The notes: a model not told the origin generated them from the letters alone. DNA of 64,000 nucleotides from Sphingomonas sp. TREG-RG-20F-R18-01 (GCF_022662475.1 NZ_JAKNQQ010000002.1:744001-808000), one strand, 5' to 3'. Shown: positions 43,804 through 52,545, numbered from the stretch's first letter. Numbers and translations: made by a program.

Positions 43804-44607
43804 TCAGCGCACCACCAGTCGCGTGTACAGGTGCCAGGTGGCATAGCCCAACCAGGGCAGCACGACCGCCAGCCCGATCGCCGCCGGGATCATCCCCAGC
43901 AGCATCAGGCCCGCGACTCGCATGCCCCAGCCAAGCATCTCCCGCGGATTCTCGCGTGCCGCCCGGATCGACGTGCGCAGCGCGGTCGCGGCGTCGACCG
44001 GCTGGTCGACCACCATCGGGAAAGACACCGCCGCGAGCACCAGCGTGGCCACCGCGAACCCCGCCCCGGCGAGGTTGCCGAGCACGATCAGTTCCCATCC
44101 CTCGGTCGTGGTGAAGAGCCGTCCGAAGACGTCGCCGACCTGCATCGGCTGCGTCGCGCCGAGGGTCGCCTGATACAGCGCATAAGCGACCACCAGCCAA
44201 CCGATGAACAGGATCGCGATCCCGGCCGTCAGCATCGCCAGCGGGGTCCGGCTGCGTCCGTTGAGCGGATCGAGGAAATGCCACCAGCTCGAGTCGCGCC
44301 CTTCCTCGCGGCGGCGGGCGAGCTCGTAGAAGCCCGACGCCACGGCCGGCCCGGCGATCGACAGTCCGGCAACGAGCGGGAACAGCAGCGGCAGCAGCGG
44401 CGCATTGGACGCCAGCAGCACGGCCAGGAAACACACGATCGGATACAACAGGCCGAGAAAGATCAGATCGCCGCGCTTTTCGGTGAAATCGCGCCAGCCT
44501 TCGGCCAGGGCCCAGTTGAGGTCATGCGTGCTGATCCGCCGGATCTCCGGCAGGTCGGGGGCTGCGGCGGACGGATGTGCGGGGGTGGCGTTCCACGTCG
44601 TGGGCAT
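43804..44607 (-). CDS. DUF2189 integral membrane protein
   Basis: 267 residues. A cytosolic N terminus (about 45) is followed by about six membrane helices with RRISTHDLNWALAEGWRDF and the FYELARRREEGRDSSWWHFLD loop, a DUF2189 hallmark. Function unknown; in other alphaproteobacteria the gene is near cytochrome or respiratory genes. Preceded by a strong promoter (44656-44684) with a dyad in the spacer. Confidence 0.87.
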   Translation of the reverse strand: MPTTWNATPAHPSAAAPDLPEIRRISTHDLNWALAEGWRDFTEKRGDLIFLGLLYPIVCFLAVLLASNAPLLPLLFPLVAGLSIAGPAVASGFYELARRREEGRDSSWWHFLDPLNGRSRTPLAMLTAGIAILFIGWLVVAYALYQATLGATQPMQVGDVFGRLFTTTEGWELIVLGNLAGAGFAVATLVLAAVSFPMVVDQPVDAATALRTSIRAARENPREMLGWGMRVAGLMLLGMIPAAIGLAVVLPWLGYATWHLYTRLVVR

Positions 44608-44655
44608 GGCAGGATCCTCTCGTGTGTAGCGGCTTTCCTTCTTTTATGTTGGAGC

Positions 44656-44684
44656 ATTGTACGCCTGTTCAGGCGCGCAAACAA
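44656..44684 (-). promoter_or_regulatory. Promoter of DUF2189 gene with operator dyad in the spacer
   Basis: Minus strand: -35 TTGTTT (44684-44679), 17-bp spacer, -10 TACAAT (44661-44656). The spacer contains the perfect palindrome CGCCTG-AA-CAGGCG (44662-44675). This suggests a repressor or MerR-like activator that acts between -35 and -10. Leader of about 40 bases. Confidence 0.6.
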
Positions 44685-44700
44685 ATCGGAGAATGGGTGG

Positions 44701-45177
44701 TCAGGCGAAGGGGCCGTTCAGTCGCACGATCGCCCGGTTGAGCAGGGCGGCGAAGCTGACCCACAGGAAGTAGGGGACGATCAGCAGGGCGGCGAAAGGG
44801 GAGATCGGCGCCAGGCCGACCAGCAGGGCAAGGAGCGAACCCCACAGGAAAACCACCTCGACCAGCGCCCAGTCGGGACGCCTGAGCGCGAAGAACAACG
44901 GGCTCCACAGGAAATGGAACAGCGCGTTGACCGCAAACAGGATAACGACGTGCGTCCGCGCGGTGGCGTCCGGCGCCGCGGTCCAGGCAATCGCGGCGGA
45001 CCAGGCGGCCAGGCCCAGCAGGATCGTCCAGGCCGGCCCGAACAGCCAGTTCGGTGGCTGCCACGACGGCTTGCGGAGCGCGCGATACCAGGAGCCGATC
45101 GGCGTTGCCAGACCGCCACCGATCAACAAGACGACGGCGCCGGCGCCAGAGACGTAAAGCGGGTTCATGCGGTACAT
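44701..45177 (-). CDS. tspO: TspO/MBR family tryptophan-rich sensory protein
   Basis: 158 residues, five membrane helices, Trp/Pro-rich: PSWQPPNWLFGPAWTILLG, ALFHFLWSPLFFAL, VPYFLWVSFAALLNRAI. Binds porphyrins; in Rhodobacter TspO restrains photosynthesis gene expression with oxygen. It faces bchI with a PpsR-type site between, so is part of the PGC. Start 45177 (or 45168) lacks a clear ribosome binding site. Confidence 0.92.
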   Translation of the reverse strand: MYRMNPLYVSGAGAVVLLIGGGLATPIGSWYRALRKPSWQPPNWLFGPAWTILLGLAAWSAAIAWTAAPDATARTHVVILFAVNALFHFLWSPLFFALRRPDWALVEVVFLWGSLLALLVGLAPISPFAALLIVPYFLWVSFAALLNRAIVRLNGPFA

Positions 45178-45219
45178 CTGGTGCCATCGCGCGAGAATTG
45201 CCAGTGTCCACTTGTTCGG

Positions 45220-45237
45220 TGTCAAGCGCGTGGTACA
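45220..45237. promoter_or_regulatory. PpsR/CrtJ-type site between tspO and bchI
   Basis: TGT-N12-ACA at 45220-45237, overlapping TTGACA (-35 for tspO, minus strand) and TACACT (possible -10 for bchI at 45234-45239). A second dyad GGTGTCA / TGACACC (45218-45245) encloses it. Confidence 0.7.
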
Positions 45238-45245
45238 CTGACACC

Positions 45246-46226
45246 ATGCGAAGGCCGTTCCCTTTTTCGGCGATCGTCGGCCAGGACGATATGAAGCTGG
45301 CGTTGCTGCTCGCGGCGGTTGATCCGCGAATCGGCGGGGTGATGGTGTTCGGCGATCGCGGCACGGGCAAATCGACCGCGGTGCGGGCGCTGGCGGCGTT
45401 GCTGCCGCCGATGCCGGCCGCGCTGGCGGGCTTCCATGCCGAGGGCGCACCGGCACCGGAACCCAGGGCGCGCGTGCCGGTGCCCTTCATCGACCTGCCG
45501 CTCGGCGCCACCGAAGACCGCGTGGTCGGCGCGCTCGACCTGGAGCGGGCGCTGGGGGCCGGGGTCAAGGCGTTCGAGCCGGGGCTGCTCGCGCGGGCGA
45601 ATGGCGGCTTCCTGTATATCGACGAAGTCAATCTGCTCGAGGATCATATCGTCGATCTGTTGCTCGACGTCGCGGCGTCGGGAGAGAATGTCGTCGAACG
45701 CGAAGGCCTGTCGGTGCGGCATCCGGCGCGGTTCGTGCTGGTCGGCAGCGGAAACCCCGAGGAAGGCGAGCTTCGCCCGCAATTGCTCGATCGCTTCGGC
45801 CTGTCCGTCGACGTTCGCACGCCGCAGGACCTCGCCAGCCGGGTCGAGATCCTCAAGCGCTGCGATGCGTTCGAGCGGAACCCCGAGGCCTTTGCCGAGG
45901 CGTGGCAGGCGGCCGAGAAAAAGACGCTCAAGCGCATCGCGCGGGGCCGGGCGGGCGTGGCCGCGGTGGCGGTGCCCGAGCCGATGCTGGCGCGCGCGGC
46001 GACGCTGTGCATGGCGGTCGGCGCGGACGGATTGCGGGGCGAACTGACGCTGATGCGCGCGGCGCGCGCGCTCGCGGCGCTGGACGGCGTTGCGATGGTG
46101 ACGGCGGACCATATCGCGCGGATCGCCCCGCTCGCGCTGCGGCACCGGTTGCGCCGCGGGGTGCTCGACGAAACCGGCTCGACCGTGCGGATCGAACGCG
46201 CGCTGGACGCCTTGGCGGCGGCGTGA
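45246..46226 (+). CDS. bchI: Magnesium chelatase subunit BchI
   Basis: AAA+ ATPase subunit of the Mg-chelatase that inserts Mg2+ into protoporphyrin IX. 326 residues; Walker A FGDRGTGKST, Walker B FLYIDEVNLL, sensor VGSGNPEEGELRPQLLDRFG. The TACACT -10-like element ends six bases before the ATG and no ribosome binding site is visible, so the transcript may be leaderless. Overlaps bchD by 4 bases. Confidence 0.97.
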   Translation: MRRPFPFSAIVGQDDMKLALLLAAVDPRIGGVMVFGDRGTGKSTAVRALAALLPPMPAALAGFHAEGAPAPEPRARVPVPFIDLPLGATEDRVVGALDLERALGAGVKAFEPGLLARANGGFLYIDEVNLLEDHIVDLLLDVAASGENVVEREGLSVRHPARFVLVGSGNPEEGELRPQLLDRFGLSVDVRTPQDLASRVEILKRCDAFERNPEAFAEAWQAAEKKTLKRIARGRAGVAAVAVPEPMLARAATLCMAVGADGLRGELTLMRAARALAALDGVAMVTADHIARIAPLALRHRLRRGVLDETGSTVRIERALDALAAA

Positions 46227-47893
46227 TCGGCATCCCGACGCCGCCGGAGGACGCGCTGCTGGCGGCACGCTTATGCGCCTGGGATCCGGTCGGACTGGGC
46301 GGCATGGTGCTGCACGGCGGCGGAGGCGAGGTGCGCGACGCCGTCGTTGCGACCCTGCACGCTGCGCTGGCGGAAGGGGCGCCGCTGCGACGGCTGCCGG
46401 TGCACGGGGACGACGCGGCGTTGCTCGGCGGGCTCGATCTCACCGCGACGCTCGCCCTCGGGCGGCCGGTGCGACAGCACGGCGTGCTGGTCGGGGCGAG
46501 CGGGGGATTGGTCGTCGTGCCGATGGCCGAGCGGATGGCGGAGGCGACTGCGGCGCGGATCGCGTCGGTGCTGGACGCCCGCGCGGTGGACGGCATGCCG
46601 GTGCGCCTGGCGGTGGTCGCGTTGGACGACGGCGTCGACGAGGAGGCGACGCCCCGCGCACTGGCGGAGCGACTGGCCTTCTGGACCGATCTTTCGGCGA
46701 ACGACGCGACCCCTGCGGTTTCCGCGGCGGGGGAGGGGGAGGGAAAGGCTCAAGGGGCGGAGGAACCCGCCGACCCGCTGACGATCCTTGTCGAGATCGC
46801 CATGGCGCTGGGTGTCGATTCCGCGCGCGCGACCTTGTTTGCGTTGCGTGCGGCGCGAGCCTCGGCGGCGCTGGCCGGGCGCGCGGCCATCCACGATAGC
46901 GACCTGGTCTTGGCGGTGCGCCTGGTCCTGCTTCCGCGCGCGACACGCCTTCCGGCATCGCCTGCACCCGAAACGACAGGCGACGCACCGCCACCCGACG
47001 CGGGCGACGAAGACAAGGGCAGGGCGGATCCGCCCGAAGACGTGGTGCTGGCCGCGGCGCTCGCCACGCTTCCGCGCGACGTGCTCGACGGGCTCGCGAC
47101 CCACGGGGGGCGGCGGAGCCCGAGTCGCACCCGTGGCGCAGGCGAGCGGCGGATGTCGGCGCAGCGCGGGCGCCCGCTCGGGTCGCGCGCCGGGGTGCCG
47201 CGCGGTGGCCTGCGCCTGAGCTTGATCGATACGATCCGCGCCGCCGCGCCGTGGCAGGCCCTGCGCGCGCGCGGGGACGGGCCGATCCGGATCCGGCGTG
47301 CCGATCTGCGCATCCGGCGGTTCGAAACGCGCGCGGAGACGCTGACGATCTTCGCGGTCGACGCCTCCGGCTCCGCCGCTGCGGCACGGCTGGCGGAGGC
47401 GAAGGGCGCGGTCGAGCTCTTGCTGGCGCAGGCCTATGTAAAGCGCGCGCAGGTCGCGCTCGTCGCGTTTCGCGGGACGGGGGCAACAGTCCTGCTGCCG
47501 CCCACGCGATCGCTGACGCGCGCGCGGCGTGCGTTGGCGGACCTGCCGGGGGGCGGGGGAACGCCGCTTGCCGCCGGGCTCGACGCCGCGCGCGACCTCG
47601 CCGAGGCGGCGCGGGCGCGGGGTCGGACGCCGTTCCTCGTCGTCCTGACCGACGGTCGCGGCAATATCGCCGTCGACGGCACCGCCGTCCGTGAGCGGGC
47701 GGCGCGCGATGCCGAACAGGCGGCGCGGGCGATCGGCCAGGCGGGCATCGCCGCCGTGCTGGTCGACACCGCCCCGCGCCCGCGCCCCGAGGGGGCGCGG
47801 CTCGCCTTGGCGATGGGCGCGCGCTATCTGCCGCTGCCGCGCGCGGATGCCGCGGCGATGCACCGCGCGGTCGCCGCCGCACAGGCCGCATGA
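46223..47893 (+). CDS. bchD: Magnesium chelatase subunit BchD
   Basis: 556 residues: N-terminal degenerate AAA domain without a clean P-loop, an acidic/Pro-rich linker (about 245-285), and a C-terminal integrin-I (vWA) domain with MIDAS FAVDASGSAAAA and GGGGTPLAAGLDAA. Works as scaffold for BchI and BchH. The GTG start overlaps bchI (GTGA). The bchH subunit is elsewhere. Confidence 0.96.
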   Translation: MIGIPTPPEDALLAARLCAWDPVGLGGMVLHGGGGEVRDAVVATLHAALAEGAPLRRLPVHGDDAALLGGLDLTATLALGRPVRQHGVLVGASGGLVVVPMAERMAEATAARIASVLDARAVDGMPVRLAVVALDDGVDEEATPRALAERLAFWTDLSANDATPAVSAAGEGEGKAQGAEEPADPLTILVEIAMALGVDSARATLFALRAARASAALAGRAAIHDSDLVLAVRLVLLPRATRLPASPAPETTGDAPPPDAGDEDKGRADPPEDVVLAAALATLPRDVLDGLATHGGRRSPSRTRGAGERRMSAQRGRPLGSRAGVPRGGLRLSLIDTIRAAAPWQALRARGDGPIRIRRADLRIRRFETRAETLTIFAVDASGSAAAARLAEAKGAVELLLAQAYVKRAQVALVAFRGTGATVLLPPTRSLTRARRALADLPGGGGTPLAAGLDAARDLAEAARARGRTPFLVVLTDGRGNIAVDGTAVRERAARDAEQAARAIGQAGIAAVLVDTAPRPRPEGARLALAMGARYLPLPRADAAAMHRAVAAAQAA

Positions 47894-48777
47894 GCCGTGC
47901 GCGCTGGAGCGAGGAAGGCCGGGACTGGCCCAATCGCGCGTCCAGCCGCTTCGTCGACGCCGGGCGGGTCCGCTGGCACGTGCAGGTCATGGGGGCGGGG
48001 CCGGTCGTGCTGCTGGTCCACGGCACCGGCGCGGCGACGCATAGCTGGCGGGATCTCGCACCCGTGCTGGCACAGCGTTTCACGGTCGTCGCGCCCGATC
48101 TGCCGGGCCATGGCTTTACCACGGGGCGGCCGGCGGGGGGGCTGGCGATGCCCGCGCTGGCGCGCGCGCTGGGTGATCTGCTCGACACGCTCGACGTCGC
48201 GCCGGATCTGGTCGTCGGCCATTCCGCGGGCGCGGCGATCGCGCTGCGGATGGTGCTCGACCGGCGGATCCGTCCGGCCGGGGTGGTGGGCCTGAGCCCG
48301 GCGCTGATGCCGTTCCCGGGCCTTGCCGCGAAAGTCTTTCCGACTTTGGCCCGGATGCTGTTCGTCAATCCGTTCGCGCCGCATCTGGTGGCGGCGATGG
48401 CGCGGGGACCGGGCGATGCCGAACGGTTCCTCCGCCAGGCGACGGGATCGCGGATCGCAACCGACGGGGTCGCGCTGTACCGGGCGCTGTTTGCGACCTC
48501 GGATCAGGTCGCGGGCGCGATCACGATGATGGCGTCATGGGATCTCGAGGCATTCGCCCGGGACCTCCCGAAGGTCGGCGTTCCGACCCTGCTGATCCAC
48601 GGGGCAGCCGATACGGCGATCCCGTCCGCATCGGTCCGGCAGGCGGCGGCACTGCTGCCGGACAGCCGGGTCGAGCTGCTGCCCGGGCTCGGGCATCTCG
48701 CGCATGAGGAGCGGCCGGCGGACATCGCCGGGCTGATCGGCCGGTTTGCGGAACATCTGGTGACGGGGTCGGAATGA
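47890..48777 (+). CDS. bchO: BchO alpha/beta-hydrolase, Mg-chelatase associated
   Basis: 295 residues of the alpha/beta-hydrolase fold: oxyanion HGTGAATHSW, nucleophile elbow GHSAGAA, acid in LIHGAADTAIP and His in LPGLGHLAHEE. Coupled to bchD by ATGA. BchO is a standard PGC member; its biochemical role is unresolved, but it is assumed to aid Mg-chelation or tetrapyrrole processing. Confidence 0.93.
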   Translation: MSRARWSEEGRDWPNRASSRFVDAGRVRWHVQVMGAGPVVLLVHGTGAATHSWRDLAPVLAQRFTVVAPDLPGHGFTTGRPAGGLAMPALARALGDLLDTLDVAPDLVVGHSAGAAIALRMVLDRRIRPAGVVGLSPALMPFPGLAAKVFPTLARMLFVNPFAPHLVAAMARGPGDAERFLRQATGSRIATDGVALYRALFATSDQVAGAITMMASWDLEAFARDLPKVGVPTLLIHGAADTAIPSASVRQAAALLPDSRVELLPGLGHLAHEERPADIAGLIGRFAEHLVTGSE

Positions 48778-48962
48778 CCGCGCACCCCGGCCTGTTCGCG
48801 CTGCTCGACATGGCGAGTGTCGGCGTCCCCACGATCGGCCTGGTCGTCTGGCAGCTCGTCTCGATCAACCGCGAGATCGCGCGGGACAAGACCGACCGAC
48901 CGGAGCCGTCACCAGAACGCCCGGGGCATGCGATAGGGGAGCATCGTCTGGACGACCGGTGA
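48774..48962 (+). CDS. Small membrane protein coupled to bchO
   Basis: 62 residues, one hydrophobic segment (ASVGVPTIGLVVWQLVSI) followed by a charged tail. Its ATG overlaps the bchO stop (ATGA), so it is probably translated. Its last 54 bases are antisense to the 3' end of crtC. No known family; absent from the well-studied Rhodobacter clusters. Confidence 0.6.
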   Translation: MTAHPGLFALLDMASVGVPTIGLVVWQLVSINREIARDKTDRPEPSPERPGHAIGEHRLDDR

Positions 48963-49841
48963 GCGGAATCGTCCGAGCGACAGGCTCTCGTGCACCGCGC
49001 GCACCGGTTCCCCGAACAGCTGCATGTCGAGCGCCGAGCGCGCATAGAAAGGCGCATCGATCCAGGTGCGCGCGACCCTTGGCGTGCTGCCCGCATCCGC
49101 GCGGGTCGCGCGCGGGACGAGCCACCGCGTCCGGGGCAGCGCGACGCGCGGCGGCGGCGCGACGTCATGCCAGCGCCCCTGCCGATCGACCCGCAGCGCC
49201 AGGTCGAACGGCGCACCGTTGCGCCGGCGGCCCTCGTACAGCACCGCGACGTCGTGCTTGAGATGCGCACGCGCCCAATGCCAGTCGTCGAACCCCGTTT
49301 CGAGCGGCTCGTCCCCGAAGTTCGAATCGAAATAGCCATCGCCGGTCCAGCGCATGTCGGGATGCACCATCTCCACCTCGACCCGCGCGCGCGGCGCGAC
49401 CGGGTGCCAGCGATGACGCTGGTCGGGGTCGAGCGCAAAGGCGGTGGTGCCGATCATCTCGGGCCGCACCCGCACCGTCCCGCGCACCGGATAGGGCAAG
49501 GGCGCGGAGATTTCGGCGATGTCGATCACCAGCGTATCGCCGTCCCAGCTCAGGGCGCTGGGGCCCACCGCAAAATGGTCGGCATCCCGACGCACCCGTC
49601 CGGCGCCGCGTTCGGTCATCGCCCACGCACTGCCGCGCGGACCGCAGAGCGATACGTTGATCGCGCAGTGATTGTCCGGCCGCGCCCGCCCCGACAGCTT
49701 GTAATAGGGGGAGAAGACGCTGCCAATGAAGGTGATGATGGTCAGGCCGAAGCGGCCGTCCGCGCTGAAGGCGTCGACATACCACCAGGCATAGCCACCG
49801 GGTGCGACCGCGCCATCGAAGCGCGGTCCCTGAGCAGGCAA
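48909..49841 (-). CDS. crtC: Carotenoid 1,2-hydratase CrtC
   Basis: Adds water to the 1,2 bond of neurosporene/lycopene-type carotenoids. 310 residues. Family segments: PGGYAWWYVDAFSADGRFGL, IGSVFSPYYKLSGR, HCAINVSLCG, and MRWTGDGYFDSNFGDEPLE. There is no ATG at the expected start; the best start is the TTG at 49841, which lies inside the 3' end of crtD, so the two genes overlap by 100 bp in different frames. Confidence 0.93.
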   Translation of the reverse strand: MPAQGPRFDGAVAPGGYAWWYVDAFSADGRFGLTIITFIGSVFSPYYKLSGRARPDNHCAINVSLCGPRGSAWAMTERGAGRVRRDADHFAVGPSALSWDGDTLVIDIAEISAPLPYPVRGTVRVRPEMIGTTAFALDPDQRHRWHPVAPRARVEVEMVHPDMRWTGDGYFDSNFGDEPLETGFDDWHWARAHLKHDVAVLYEGRRRNGAPFDLALRVDRQGRWHDVAPPPRVALPRTRWLVPRATRADAGSTPRVARTWIDAPFYARSALDMQLFGEPVRAVHESLSLGRFRSPVVQTMLPYRMPRAFW

Positions 49842-51301
49842 TCGACGGCTAGCCGGGCGGACAAGGCCGCCATCGGCACGCCCGCGCCCGGATGGGTACT
49901 CCCGCCCGCGCAATAGAGCCCAGGGATCCGCGTCCGGCTGCCGGGGCGCCGGAAGGAGGCCGCCCACCCGTGCGAGGCCGGTCCATAAAGGGCTCCACCC
50001 GTCCGTGGGAACAGCGTGGCGAAGTCCGATGGCGTCGTCAGAACCGTGGCCTGCTCCGGCAGATCGAGCATCAGGCCGGCGCGGCGCAGCGTTGCGTGCA
50101 TCGACTGGGTACATGGGTCCGTCTCCGCTTGGGTGAAGGGGGTATCGCCGGTCGGCGGCGCGTTCACGATGATCTGCAGGCGCTCGGGCGCGGTGCAGCC
50201 GGCGCCGTCGGCGGCGTCGCGATCCAGCGCGCAGACGTAGACACTGGGATCGCTCGCGAGTCGGCCGGCGGCGAGCGCGGCGAATTCCGCCGCGGGATCG
50301 CGCGAAAAGACCACATTGTGGCGGACGAGCGGAAAGCCCTGCGCGGTCCCGCGTGCACACCACACCATCGCCGAAAGCGACCGTCGTCCGGGCGGGACCG
50401 GCGGAACGGCGCGGCGCGCACGGTCGCCAAAGGCCCCGGCCGCGAGGGCTGCGGGATCGGCGTTGCACACCACGGCGGTCGCGGCGATCCGTTCGCCCGT
50501 CGCCAGCGCGACCCCGGCGGCGCGTCCGCGCTCGACCAGGATCTCGGACACGGGGGTACCATAGCGGAACGTCGCCCCGTGGCGCGTGGCCAAGGCGGCG
50601 ATGGCGCGTGCCAGCTGGTGCATGCCGCCGTCGACCAGCCACACGCCCGATGCCTCGACATGCGCGATCAGCATCAGCGTCGCCGGGCAGCGGAACGGCG
50701 ACGACCCGCAATAGGTCGCATAGCGTCCGAACAGCTGCCGCAGCCGCGGGTCCTGAAAATGCTCGCCAAGCGCGTGCCACAGCGTTTCATAGGGCCGGAT
50801 CCGGCTGAGATCGGCGAAGCCGCGCCAGCCGAGCCGCCACGTCAGCCCGAGCGGGCTGGTCTGCGGTGCACGCAGGAAGGGACGATCGAGCGTCGTGAAG
50901 ATGCGCTGCGCCTCGGTCCGGAACGCGCGATAGCCGGCCGCCGCACCGGCCCCGGCAAAGTCGCCGATCGCGGCTTCGCTCGCCGCCGGGTCGGCGAATA
51001 GATCGAGCCGGTCGTCCCCCCAGGCATGCCGCGCGAGGATCGTTGCGGGGGTCAGCGCGACATGCGCGTCGAGCGACGCGCCACACGCTTCGAACAGGGC
51101 GTCGAACACCGCGCGCATCGTGAACACGCTCGGGCCGGCGTCGATCGGAGTGCCATCCGCCATGACCTCGCGCATCTTTCCGCCCGGGGTCTGCGCCGCC
51201 TCGACCACCGTGACGTGCATTCCGCGCGCGGCGAGCAACGCGGCCGTGGCCAGCCCGCCGATGCCGGCGCCGATCACCACGACTTGCTCCTGCGTTGCCA
51301 T
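49742..51301 (-). CDS. crtD: Carotenoid 3,4-desaturase CrtD
   Basis: FAD-dependent desaturase of hydroxy- or methoxy-neurosporene/rhodopin. 519 residues; dinucleotide-binding VVIGAGIGGLATAALLAARG and the C-terminal LYCAGGSTHPGAGVPMA hallmark. The last ~25 residues read through the start of crtC. The ATG at 51301 has AAAGG at good spacing; upstream ATGs overlap the regulatory palindromes. Confidence 0.93.
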   Translation of the reverse strand: MATQEQVVVIGAGIGGLATAALLAARGMHVTVVEAAQTPGGKMREVMADGTPIDAGPSVFTMRAVFDALFEACGASLDAHVALTPATILARHAWGDDRLDLFADPAASEAAIGDFAGAGAAAGYRAFRTEAQRIFTTLDRPFLRAPQTSPLGLTWRLGWRGFADLSRIRPYETLWHALGEHFQDPRLRQLFGRYATYCGSSPFRCPATLMLIAHVEASGVWLVDGGMHQLARAIAALATRHGATFRYGTPVSEILVERGRAAGVALATGERIAATAVVCNADPAALAAGAFGDRARRAVPPVPPGRRSLSAMVWCARGTAQGFPLVRHNVVFSRDPAAEFAALAAGRLASDPSVYVCALDRDAADGAGCTAPERLQIIVNAPPTGDTPFTQAETDPCTQSMHATLRRAGLMLDLPEQATVLTTPSDFATLFPRTGGALYGPASHGWAASFRRPGSRTRIPGLYCAGGSTHPGAGVPMAALSARLAVDCLLRDRASMARSHPVAMPGGMSTPSARTAASA

Positions 51302-51338
51302 CGCGCGCCTTTCGGGGACGTTGACCTTTACGGCCATA

Positions 51339-51356
51339 TGTCCACATAAATGGACA
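51339..51356. promoter_or_regulatory. PpsR/CrtJ-type site 1, crtD/crtF
   Basis: TGT-N12-ACA, extended to a perfect palindrome with arms CATATGTCCA (51335-51344) and TGGACATATG (51351-51360). The element lies between the divergent crtD and crtF. Confidence 0.85.
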
Positions 51357-51364
51357 TATGGTTT

Positions 51365-51382
51365 CGTCCACATCGAACGACA
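51365..51382. promoter_or_regulatory. PpsR/CrtJ-type site 2, crtD/crtF
   Basis: CGT-N12-ACA (one base from consensus), 8 bp after site 1, the spacing expected for cooperative binding. Its last base is the first base of the likely crtF start codon. Confidence 0.65.
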
Positions 51383-52521
51383 TGTCAAAGGGCTATATCG
51401 AACGGTTGCGTTTGTGCTGGACCGGGTGGCGGAACCGCGTCCTGGCCGCGCCGCGCTTTCAGCAGTTTGCGACGGATTTCTGGCTCACCCGGCCGATTGC
51501 GCGCGCGCGGGCGCGCAGGACGTTCGATCTGGTGGCAGGGTTCGTCTATTCCCAGACCCTGACGGCCTGTCTCGAGACCGGACTGTTCGATGTGTTGGCC
51601 GACGGGCCGACGTCGATCGACCGCGTCGCGATGGCGTGTCGGCTAAGCCCGGACGGTGCGCTTCGCCTGTTGCGTGCCGGGGCGGCGCTGGGTCTGGTCG
51701 AGCGGATCGGGGATGTCTGGATGCTGGGCAGCACCGGCGCCGCGCTCCGGGGCAATCCGGGCATTGCCGAAATGGTTGCGCATCACCGCCTGTTGTATGC
51801 CGATCTGGTGGACCCTGTCGCGCTGCTGCGGCGCGACGGCGGGGGCGGCGCACTGGCGCATTATTGGGCCTATGCCGAACATCCCGGGCAGGGCACTCCG
51901 GCCGACGTATCGGCCTATTCCCGGCTGATGGCCGAGTCGCAGCCGCTGGTGGCGCGTCAGATCCTGCGATCCTACCGGTTCTCGCGTCATCGCCGGATGC
52001 TCGACGTCGGGGGTGGCGAGGGGCGCTTCCTCGAGTTGGTCGGCGCGCGCGTGCCCGGGCTCGATCTCGCGCTGTTCGACCTGCCTGCGGTGGGCGCGCA
52101 GGCGCTGACCCGGCTCGCGGCGGCCGGTCTCGCCGGGCGGACGGCGATTCATGGCGGGGACTTTCTGGTCGATCCGCTACCGCGCGGCTATGACCTGATC
52201 ACGCTGGTCCGCGTGCTGCATGACCATGACGATATCGCCGCGTCGGCGCTGTTGCGCGCGATCCACGCGGCCCTGCCGCCCGGAGGGCGCCTGCTGATCG
52301 CGGAACCGATGGCCGGAACGCGCGGGGCGGTACCTGCGGGCGACGCGTACTTCGGCCTCTATCTGCTTGCGATGGGGTCTGGACGTCCCCGTACGGCGCG
52401 GGAAATCCACGACATGCTCCACGTCGCCGGGTTCGAGGCGGTCCGCACCCTGGGATCGGCGCTGCCCCTGACGTGCCGAGTCATCGTGGCGCGCCGCTCG
52501 ACCGCCGACATAAAAGATTGA
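51382..52521 (+). CDS. crtF: Hydroxyneurosporene/demethylspheroidene O-methyltransferase CrtF
   Basis: SAM-dependent methylation of the 1-hydroxyl made by CrtC. 379 residues from 51382; another ATG at 51358 lies inside a PpsR palindrome. N-terminal dimerisation region and SAM motif MLDVGGGEGRFLELVG; later ITLVRVLHDHDD. First gene of the likely crtF-bchCXYZ-puf superoperon. Confidence 0.93.
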   Translation: MSKGYIERLRLCWTGWRNRVLAAPRFQQFATDFWLTRPIARARARRTFDLVAGFVYSQTLTACLETGLFDVLADGPTSIDRVAMACRLSPDGALRLLRAGAALGLVERIGDVWMLGSTGAALRGNPGIAEMVAHHRLLYADLVDPVALLRRDGGGGALAHYWAYAEHPGQGTPADVSAYSRLMAESQPLVARQILRSYRFSRHRRMLDVGGGEGRFLELVGARVPGLDLALFDLPAVGAQALTRLAAAGLAGRTAIHGGDFLVDPLPRGYDLITLVRVLHDHDDIAASALLRAIHAALPPGGRLLIAEPMAGTRGAVPAGDAYFGLYLLAMGSGRPRTAREIHDMLHVAGFEAVRTLGSALPLTCRVIVARRSTADIKD

Positions 52522-52545
52522 CAACATAAAGTGTCCAACTAGACT
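52518..52545 (+). promoter_or_regulatory. bchC promoter
   Basis: -35 TTGACA (52518-52523), 16-bp spacer, -10-like TAGACT (52540-52545). The PpsR site overlaps the -10. Leader about 40 bases. Confidence 0.6.
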
